Below are positions 1-4,926 of a stretch of DNA of 6,925 nucleotides, one piece after another (the first letter of the stretch is position 1; each line of letters starts with the position of its first letter). The DNA is taken from the NCBI GenBank assembly GCA_900555355.1, contig USKV01000077.1:1-6925 (forward strand), given 5' to 3'. A program made the translations under genes and the position numbers. The notes beneath the pieces are model-generated. The model was not told the DNA's origin, did not search any database, and saw only the letters and a program-made list of their open reading frames with translations. Source of the stretch: an uncultured Collinsella sp. Its GTDB lineage: Bacteria > Actinomycetota > Coriobacteriia > Coriobacteriales > Coriobacteriaceae.

Positions 1-30
1 TGCCGCTTAGGGGCGTTTGCAGAGTCGAGC

Positions 31-59
31 AGTTACGCGGTTCGTAGAACCGCGTAACT
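31..59 (-). terminator. Perfect 13-bp hairpin at the queA stop codon
   Basis: Bases 31-43 are exactly complementary to 47-59, with a 3-base loop (44-46). On the minus strand the stem begins inside the TAG stop codon (58-60) of queA. No T-run follows on either strand, so this is not a classic intrinsic terminator. U-less hairpins are often proposed as terminators or 3'-end stabilisers in high-GC actinobacteria, and its position at the end of the queH-queA unit fits that. The structure is seen directly; the function is inferred. Confidence 0.55.
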
Positions 60-1275
60 AACAAATGAGCATGGCGTCGCCAAAGCTGAAGAAGCGGTAG
101 CGCTCCTCGATGGCAGCGGCGTAGGCATCCATGATCTGGTCGCGGGTGGCAAGCGCGCTCACGAGCATCATGAGCGTAGAGCGCGGCACGTGGAAGTTCG
201 TGATCAGCGCGTCGACAACGTGATAGGTCGAGCCAGGCATGAGGTAGAGCTGCGTCGTAGCGTTCTCGCGCACCACGATGTCACCGCGGCCGAGCGTATC
301 GGCCCCGTCCTCACGCCCCTCAAAATAGCGCGCCGTCACGGCCGGATCGGACACCGGCGCATCGGCGTCAAACGCGCTCTCGAGCGAGCGCACCGCCGTG
401 GTACCGACAGCGATCACACGATGGCCCTCGGCCTTCGCCTTATGCACGGCGTCGACAACTTCCTGCGACACGTGGTAGCGCTCGGTGTGCATCACATGCT
501 GCGTAGGGTCGTCCTCCTCCACCAGGCGGAAAGTATCGATGCCCACCTCGAGCTCGACGGCGGCAAACTTCGCGCCCTTGGCCTCGATAGCGGCCATAAG
601 CTCGGGGGTAAAGTGCAAGCCCGCCGTAGGAGCGGCAGCCGAGTGCTCCTCCTTCATGGCGTAGACGGTCTGGTACTTCTCGGGATCGCCCTCGTAATCG
701 GTAATGTAGGGCGGCAGCGGCACGTGGCCGGCAGCGTGGATGGCCTCGTCGAGCGTGCGCGGGTCGCCGGCGGCATTGCAACCGGCCGGCTCAAAGCGCA
801 CCAGACGGCCACCGCGGCTATCGTTAACAAAGTCGACGACCTCGGCCGTCAGCACCACGGGCGCGCCCTCGGGCGCATGGGCGCCACCGGCGCGATACTC
901 AATCTGAGCACCGGGCTTCAGACGCTTGCCCGGCTTGACCAGACACTCCCAAACATGGCCCAGCGGGTCAACATCCTCGCGGCGCTTGAGCAGCAGCGTC
1001 TCGACCACGCCACCCGAGCCGGCTTTGCGACCGATCAGGCGGGCCGGCATCACGCGCGTCTTGTTGATGACGAGCACGTCGCCCGGCTCGATATAGTCGA
1101 TGATGTCGCGGAAGATGCGGTGCTCAACGGTACCGCCGTGCTCCAACGGCGTTCCCGCCCGGGAGCCCTTGCGATCCACCACCAACAGGCGGCAGGAGTC
1201 GCGCGGCTCGGCAGGAGCCTGTGCAATCAGTTCCTCGGGAAGGTTGTAGTCAAAATCATCGGTACGCATAGACAC
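58..1275 (-). CDS. queA: S-adenosylmethionine:tRNA ribosyltransferase-isomerase QueA
   Basis: This cytosolic enzyme transfers and isomerises the ribosyl group of S-adenosylmethionine onto the 7-aminomethyl-7-deazaguanine (preQ1) base at tRNA position 34, giving epoxyqueuosine. Family signatures run the whole length: DFDYNLPEELIAQAP (residues 7-21), the INKTRVMPARL block (70-80), WECLVKPGKRLKPG (109-122), APTAGLHFT (215-223), IAVGTTAVRSLES (288-300), ITNFHVPRSTLMMLVSA (358-374) and YRFFSFGDAMLI at the C-terminus. At 405 residues it is longer than the usual roughly 340-360, with extra sequence around 128-185 and 302-340. The family block usually close to VGLGTFRPV reads VGIDTFRLV (244-252). The start is GTG at 1275, because a strong TAAGGAG lies 8 bases upstream; the ATG two codons later (1269) would be too far from it. 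It lies 64 bases downstream of queH on the same strand, the gene for the next pathway step, so co-transcription is likely. The stop codon is embedded in a 13-bp hairpin. Confidence 0.97.
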   Translation of the reverse strand: MSMRTDDFDYNLPEELIAQAPAEPRDSCRLLVVDRKGSRAGTPLEHGGTVEHRIFRDIIDYIEPGDVLVINKTRVMPARLIGRKAGSGGVVETLLLKRREDVDPLGHVWECLVKPGKRLKPGAQIEYRAGGAHAPEGAPVVLTAEVVDFVNDSRGGRLVRFEPAGCNAAGDPRTLDEAIHAAGHVPLPPYITDYEGDPEKYQTVYAMKEEHSAAAPTAGLHFTPELMAAIEAKGAKFAAVELEVGIDTFRLVEEDDPTQHVMHTERYHVSQEVVDAVHKAKAEGHRVIAVGTTAVRSLESAFDADAPVSDPAVTARYFEGREDGADTLGRGDIVVRENATTQLYLMPGSTYHVVDALITNFHVPRSTLMMLVSALATRDQIMDAYAAAIEERYRFFSFGDAMLIC

Positions 1276-1283
1276 GTCGGATA

Positions 1284-1290
1284 CTCCTTA
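1284..1290 (-). promoter_or_regulatory. Ribosome binding site that fixes the queA GTG start
   Basis: Read on the minus strand this is TAAGGAG, followed by 8 bases and then GTG at 1275. The in-frame ATG at 1269 would leave a 14-base spacer, so the GTG start is preferred. Confidence 0.75.
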
Positions 1291-1327
1291 TATAGCTAAA
1301 GTCCGCTCTACATCCTAGCAGGCTGAC

Positions 1328-1347
1328 GTCCCAAATGAACTACTTTT
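1328..1347. repeat. Solitary copy of the end sequence of the 4792-4900 palindrome
   Basis: These 20 bases match 4884-4903 at 18 of 20 positions. Both begin GTCCCAAAT and end ACTACTTTT; the two differences are adjacent, in the middle. Here the copy covers the last two codons and the TAG stop of queH and runs into the queH-queA spacer. There is no partner arm nearby, so it is a half-element. It may be a member of a dispersed palindromic repeat family or a decayed element. Two copies in one window are suggestive but do not prove a family. Confidence 0.55.
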
Positions 1348-1915
1348 TGGCGGCTTTGCGCTCGTCGCGGATACGGGCGCGGTCCATGGCCGCCTCGACA
1401 GCCGAGAAGCGGCAACCACAGTAGTTCTGCCGATACATGCCCAGCTCGCGCGAACGGCGCGTAGCCTCGGGATAATACGGGCGAAAATCGCGGATCACCG
1501 GAGTGAGCCCACGTGCCGCCGCCAGGCGCTTGAGCACATCATTGCAGGTTTCGAACAACTGATACGGCGAGACGGCGAGCGTCGTACCCACAAACTCAAA
1601 CCCACATTCCCGGGCCACACGGCACGCCTCGGCCAAGCGCAGGGCATAGCACGCACGACAGCGACGGGGCCGATCGGCACCCAGCGGTGCCACGCCGGCC
1701 TCCCAGCGCTCACGGTCCTCCCCCGCCTCGATAAGCTCGATGTCGCCTTCGGCACACCACCGGCGCAGCTCGTCCAAGCGGCGCTGCCATTCATCGCGCG
1801 GCTGAATATTGGGGTTGGTCCAGCAAATCGTGGGCTCAAACCCCTCCTCGCGCAGCAGGCGGACCGGCTCCAGCGAGCACGGCGCACAGCAGGCGTGCAA
1901 CAGCAACGGCTTCAT
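1340..1915 (-). CDS. queH: Epoxyqueuosine reductase QueH (DUF208)
   Basis: QueH reduces epoxyqueuosine in tRNA to queuosine, the final step of the pathway. It is the cobalamin-independent, iron-sulfur replacement for QueG. The 191-residue product is normal for the family. Conserved cysteines are all visible: the N-terminal HACCAPC (Cys9, Cys10, Cys13), CRAC (Cys86, Cys89) followed by a Tyr, and YCGC (Cys166, Cys168). The conserved TTLAVSPYQ-type block is at 111-119. The ATG at 1915 is chosen because GAGGAG ends 6 bases upstream and the conserved LLLHACC block follows at once. The ATG at 1921 abuts the Shine-Dalgarno sequence, and a longer reading back to 2080 only adds sequence from a shadow frame of the upstream gene. 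The first 80 bases overlap the 3' end of the upstream membrane-protein gene, suggesting translational coupling. queA follows. The stop codon lies in a repeat-like sequence. Confidence 0.95.
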   Translation of the reverse strand: MKPLLLHACCAPCSLEPVRLLREEGFEPTICWTNPNIQPRDEWQRRLDELRRWCAEGDIELIEAGEDRERWEAGVAPLGADRPRRCRACYALRLAEACRVARECGFEFVGTTLAVSPYQLFETCNDVLKRLAAARGLTPVIRDFRPYYPEATRRSRELGMYRQNYCGCRFSAVEAAMDRARIRDERKAAKK

Positions 1916-2492
1916 CAACATCTCCTCTCCCAAAAAAGCGCACGCCAAAGGACGTATCCTCGCAGGCGACAATGCAGCGGTCGCGCAAAATGGTCCGCAC
2001 GTAATACCAATCGCCCACACAGCCCGACAAGTGCAGACCGGCCGCCAAGTAGCACAGCAGCGGATAGTCCGAGAACGCAAACCCTAGGGCAAACGCTGTC
2101 GTCACAACAACCGTCGGCGCCAGGCAAATCGCCATATACCGCCGGCGCGAATACACAACACCCTCGGCGCAGGCATAGATCATCGCCGTCTCGCGATTCG
2201 CCCCAAAGGTCACCTTCGCGCCCGCAGGCGCCAGCAGCTTAAAAAACACACCGTGCACCAGCTCGTGCACGGCGAACGACGCCATTGAGATCGCAGCCAA
2301 GCCGACTATCCAGCCCACGGCAGCCATCCAGCCACCCGCGTCAGCCGCATCCAGATCCGCAGGCCCGCCCAGCAGCATAAACACCGGCACCAGGCACACG
2401 GCAAACACGCCGGCTACGACCATCCCCCACACGAAGCAAGCGTGCAGAAAATCCTCGTCTTCAAACGCATGTATGTTGGAAATCTCATTCAT
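1836..2492 (-). CDS. DUF3267-type membrane protein with a zincin HExxH motif
   Basis: This is a predicted integral membrane protein of 218 residues resembling the DUF3267 (putative zincin peptidase) family. Hydrophobic segments lie at about 17-41, 55-75 and 118-141, with a shorter one at 144-160. The metal-binding HELVH (76-80) sits at the end of the second segment, as in site-2-protease-like enzymes. SGCVGD (156-161) could supply a third, Asp, ligand (Asp161). No substrate or protease activity is known to me for this family. The start is the ATG at 2492. It has no good Shine-Dalgarno, but a TATCCT hexamer lies 8 bases upstream, so it may be leaderless. The last 26 or so residues are encoded inside queH in another frame and are low-complexity and Ala/Gly-rich, so that tail is probably not conserved. 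It is likely the first gene of a unit with queH and queA; a functional link to queuosine is not evident. Confidence 0.85.
   Translation of the reverse strand: MNEISNIHAFEDEDFLHACFVWGMVVAGVFAVCLVPVFMLLGGPADLDAADAGGWMAAVGWIVGLAAISMASFAVHELVHGVFFKLLAPAGAKVTFGANRETAMIYACAEGVVYSRRRYMAICLAPTVVVTTAFALGFAFSDYPLLCYLAAGLHLSGCVGDWYYVRTILRDRCIVACEDTSFGVRFFGRGDVDEAVAVARLLCAVLAGAGPPAARGGV
1922..1930 (-). promoter_or_regulatory. queH ribosome binding site inside the upstream gene
   Basis: On the minus strand this reads GGAGAGGAG, ending 6 bases before the ATG at 1915. It lies inside the coding sequence of the upstream membrane-protein gene, which runs on another 80 bases past the queH start. Ribosomes finishing the first gene therefore pass over this site, which may couple the two genes' translation. 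Confidence 0.65.
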
Positions 2493-2500
2493 AGCATCTT

Positions 2501-2506
2501 AGGATA
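2501..2506 (-). promoter_or_regulatory. Possible leaderless -10 box of the DUF3267-queH-queA unit
   Basis: On the minus strand TATCCT (fits TANNNT) ends 8 bases before the ATG at 2492. Transcription from it would begin at or within a few bases of the start codon, and no convincing Shine-Dalgarno is present. No clear -35 hexamer is seen at 16-18 bases. This is a sequence-pattern call only. Confidence 0.4.
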
Positions 2507-2534
2507 GCGCCCCTGCCACGTACCCGTCCGCATG

Positions 2535-2543
2535 TGCGATAAT
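2535..2543 (+). promoter_or_regulatory. Possible extended -10 promoter of the MetRS-like gene
   Basis: TGCGATAAT matches an extended -10 (TGn followed by a TATAAT-like hexamer). Transcription would start near 2550, giving a 5' leader of about 75 bases before the ATG at 2625. No good -35 is visible, which extended -10 promoters tolerate. It lies in the 132-base divergent spacer (2493-2624) that serves both transcription units. Confidence 0.4.
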
Positions 2544-2613
2544 GTCGAACGATATGCACGAATTGACCACCGCGTCGCCAGGCCTTGCGCCCGGCCGCGC
2601 TCTCACCATATGC

Positions 2614-2620
2614 GAAGGAG
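2614..2620 (+). promoter_or_regulatory. Ribosome binding site of the MetRS-like gene
   Basis: GAAGGAG ends 4 bases before the ATG at 2625, a slightly short but workable spacing. It argues against the longer in-frame starts at 2532 and 2610, and against the ATG at 2643, which is 22 bases away. Confidence 0.65.
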
Positions 2621-2624
2621 TCCC

Positions 2625-4775
2625 ATGGCATCCAAATACTCCATGAACGACCGTCCCAGCTGGCCTCGCCGCGCCATCGTTACCGCCGGCGAGCCCTACG
2701 GCAACAAGGGCCTTCACTTTGGCCACGTCGGTGGCGTCTTTGTCCCGGCCGACTTCTTCGCCCGTTTCCTGCGCGACCGTCTGGGCCGCGAGAACGTCAT
2801 CTTCACCTCGGGCACCGACTGCTATGGCTCGCCCATCATGGAGAGCTACCGCAAGCTCAAGGAGAACGAGGGCTACGATAAGTCCATTAGCGAGTATGTC
2901 GAGTCCAATCACTCCCGCCAGGCCGCGACCCTCAACAACTACAACATCAGCTGCGATATCTACGGCGGCTCGGGCCTTGAGCCGGCTGCGCAGATTCACA
3001 ACGAGGTGACCGCCGAGATTATCGAGCGCCTGCACGAGCAGGGCACCATCTCCAAGCGTTCCACGCTGCAGTTCTACGACGCCAAGGCCGGCACGTTCCT
3101 CAACGGCCGCCAGGTGATCGGCCGCTGCCCCATCCAGGGCTGCAAGTCCGAGAAGGCTTATGCCGACGAGTGCGACCTGGGTCACCAGTTTGAGCCCGAG
3201 GAGCTCATCGCGCCCAAGAGCCAGCTCACCGGCGAGGTGCCCGAGCTGCGCCCGGTCGACAACCTCTACTTCGACCTGCCGGCCTACCTCGACTTTATGA
3301 AAACCTATACCGCCAAGCTCGCCCAGAACCCGCAGGTTCGCTCCGTGGTCTCCAAGACCATGGAGGAGTGGCTGCTGCCGGCTCAGCTCTACATTCAGAA
3401 CAAATTCCGCGAGGCTTTCGACGCCGTCGAGGACCAGCTGCCCGAGCACACCGTGCTGGAGCCCGAGGGCAACAAGAGCAGCTTTACCGTCACCTTCCCC
3501 AGCTGGAAGGAGCGCGACGATGCCCACGCGGTGCTCGCCAACGGCGGCGTGCGCTTCCGCAGCGGCAAGGCGCTCGTGCCCTTCCGCATCACCGGCAACA
3601 TCGACTGGGGCGTTCCGGTACCTGAGGTCGACGGCGTGAACGACGTCACCTGCTGGTGCTGGCCCGAAAGCCTGTGGGCGCCCATCAGCTACACCCGCAC
3701 CGTGCTCGCACGCGATGCCCGCGCCGCTGGCGTAACCGAGGGCGTCGCCGCCCAGGACGCCGCCCTCATGGGCGAGCCCGCCGCCGATTCCACGCAGGTC
3801 CCCGCGCCCACCTACCAGCACAGCTCGCTCGACTGGCGCGACTGGTGGTGCTCGGATGACGCACAGATCTACCAGTTCATTGGCCAGGACAACATCTACT
3901 TCTATTGCATCGCGCAGACCGCCATGTGGGAGGCCCTGGGTTGGAACCTCACGCAGAGCACCGTCAGCGCCTGCTACCACCTGCTCTACATGGGCAAAAA
4001 GGCAAGCTCGTCCTCGCAGACGCCTCCCCCGCCGGCAGACGACCTGCTCAACCACTACACCTGCGAGCAGATGCGCGCGCATTGGCTGTCGCTCGGCCTG
4101 TCCGAGAAGCCGGTGAGCTTTAGCCCCAAGGCATATGACACGCGCGTGACTGGCAAGGACAAGGACGGCAACGAGGTGCGCGCCTGCGACGACAAGCGCG
4201 TCATCGATCCGGCCCTTAAGGAGAGCGCCCTTTTGACCGGCGTCTTCAACCGCCTGGCCCGCAGCTGCTTCTACGGCGTCGCCATCAAGGAAGGCGACGA
4301 GAGTCCCTATCTCAACGGCTGCATCCCCGCCGGCGCGGCCTCTGCCGCCGTGGTCGAGGCCGCCGAGCAGGCTGCCCTTGCCTTTGAGCAGGCCATGTAC
4401 AAGTTCGAGACGCACCGTGCGCTTGCCGTGTGCGACGACTACCTGCGCGCCGCCAACAAGCGCTGGAGTGACGCCTCCAAGGCCGCCAACAAGCTCGAGG
4501 GTGAGCCAGCCAACGCCGCCATGACGCAGGCCCTCGTCGACGCCTTTACCGAGCTGCGCGTGGCGACCGTGCTCATGCACGGTATTGTGCCGGCCGGCTG
4601 CGAGCTCATCTGCGAATACTTCGACGTCGATCCGGTCGCCTTCTTTAGCTGGGATAACATCTTTGCCTCCACGGACGAGTTTGTGGAGAGCTTGGGCGAG
4701 AAGCCCGGTGAGCACCGCGTGAAGCCGCTGCCCCCGCGCTTCGACTTCTTCAGCAAGCACGAGAGCCAGTACTAA
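2625..4775 (+). CDS. Divergent methionyl-tRNA synthetase-like class I tRNA ligase
   Basis: This 716-residue class I synthetase is homologous to MetRS along its length. Visible parts in order: a Rossmann start with HFGH (31-34, the HIGH motif); the connective domain with a zinc knuckle made of Cys168, Cys173, Cys183 and probably His187, followed by ELIAPKSQLTGEVPELR; an insertion at about 256-318; DWGVPVPE (327-334); WAPISY (351-356); FIGQDNIYF (418-426); a KMSKS-equivalent KASSS (459-463); and a helical anticodon-binding domain. Aligned by eye to Escherichia coli MetRS, the anticodon readers Asn391, Arg395 and Trp461 correspond to Asn542, Arg546 and Trp614. In the methionine pocket, Tyr260 and Asp296 are kept (Tyr356, Asp422), but Leu13, Trp253, His301 and Trp305 become Glu23, Ser349, Tyr427 and Gln431. 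There is no C-terminal OB-fold tRNA-binding domain. It could be the cell's MetRS, a second drug-tolerant copy, or a paralogue with another substrate. I give no gene symbol for that reason. It is divergent from the queH-queA unit. Confidence 0.9.
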   Translation: MASKYSMNDRPSWPRRAIVTAGEPYGNKGLHFGHVGGVFVPADFFARFLRDRLGRENVIFTSGTDCYGSPIMESYRKLKENEGYDKSISEYVESNHSRQAATLNNYNISCDIYGGSGLEPAAQIHNEVTAEIIERLHEQGTISKRSTLQFYDAKAGTFLNGRQVIGRCPIQGCKSEKAYADECDLGHQFEPEELIAPKSQLTGEVPELRPVDNLYFDLPAYLDFMKTYTAKLAQNPQVRSVVSKTMEEWLLPAQLYIQNKFREAFDAVEDQLPEHTVLEPEGNKSSFTVTFPSWKERDDAHAVLANGGVRFRSGKALVPFRITGNIDWGVPVPEVDGVNDVTCWCWPESLWAPISYTRTVLARDARAAGVTEGVAAQDAALMGEPAADSTQVPAPTYQHSSLDWRDWWCSDDAQIYQFIGQDNIYFYCIAQTAMWEALGWNLTQSTVSACYHLLYMGKKASSSSQTPPPPADDLLNHYTCEQMRAHWLSLGLSEKPVSFSPKAYDTRVTGKDKDGNEVRACDDKRVIDPALKESALLTGVFNRLARSCFYGVAIKEGDESPYLNGCIPAGAASAAVVEAAEQAALAFEQAMYKFETHRALAVCDDYLRAANKRWSDASKAANKLEGEPANAAMTQALVDAFTELRVATVLMHGIVPAGCELICEYFDVDPVAFFSWDNIFASTDEFVESLGEKPGEHRVKPLPPRFDFFSKHESQY

Positions 4776-4791
4776 GCCAACACCAAGGCAG

Positions 4792-4900
4792 AGTAGTCAA
4801 TTTGGGACGGGGCTATTTTAGCTACCCCGTCCCAAATTTAACTGCAACGCCTGCCGAAACGGACGGGCAGCTAAAATAGCCCCGTCCCAAATTGACTACT
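4792..4900. repeat. Palindromic element with perfect 32-bp inverted arms
   Basis: Arm 4792-4823 is exactly complementary to 4869-4900, with a 45-base interior. The arms begin AGTAGTCAATTTGGGACGGG on the left and end with its complement on the right. The element fills most of the 151-base spacer between the synthetase-like gene and the methyltransferase gene. Four T residues (4900-4903) follow the right arm on the plus strand, so the transcript could form a large hairpin ending the upstream gene. No target-site duplication is obvious at its flanks, and there is no room for a protein. It may be a MITE-like or REP-like dispersed repeat or a strong terminator. The palindrome is certain; its role is inferred. 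Confidence 0.9.
4799..4838. repeat. Nested 14-bp inverted repeat competing with the long hairpin
   Basis: Bases 4799-4812 are exactly complementary to 4825-4838, with a 12-base loop. The left strand of this stem is also part of the left arm of the 32-bp palindrome, so it can pair with either the middle or the right copy but not both. The middle (4820-4838) and right (4869-4893) copies are direct repeats of AGCTA...CCCCGTCCCAAATT, with a 6-base AAATAG present only in the right copy. Confidence 0.85.
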
Positions 4901-4926
4901 TTTAATGGAATGGGAAGGAAAGACGG

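Noticed and set aside
190..1299. A 369-codon open frame opposite queA
   Set aside because: queA motifs cover the whole region on the minus strand. The opposite product is His/Arg/Leu-rich with no motif, a GC-bias shadow.
1916..2080. A longer queH reading from an ATG at 2080
   Set aside because: The added 55 residues are a shadow frame of the DUF3267-type gene, and the family N-terminus (LLLHACCAPC) together with the ribosome binding site supports the ATG at 1915.
2532..2624. Longer N-terminus of the synthetase-like gene from the ATG at 2532
   Set aside because: That ATG overlaps the predicted promoter and has no ribosome binding site. GAAGGAG sits just before the ATG at 2625.
2544..2624. 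Possible T-box riboswitch in the leader of the synthetase-like gene
   Set aside because: Only ACCGCG (2569-2574) resembles the conserved T-box sequence. The GGTGG part, a specifier stem and a terminator are absent, and the leader is too short.
2499..4760. A 753-codon open frame on the strand opposite the synthetase-like gene
   Set aside because: The plus-strand product has clear MetRS homology throughout. The antisense reading is low-complexity Val/Gly/Ala/Leu-rich with no recognisable domain, as expected from strong GC bias at third positions.
4776..4926. Insertion sequence or small transposon
   Set aside because: Inverted arms exist, but there is no transposase reading frame and no visible target-site duplication, so it is listed only as a palindromic repeat.
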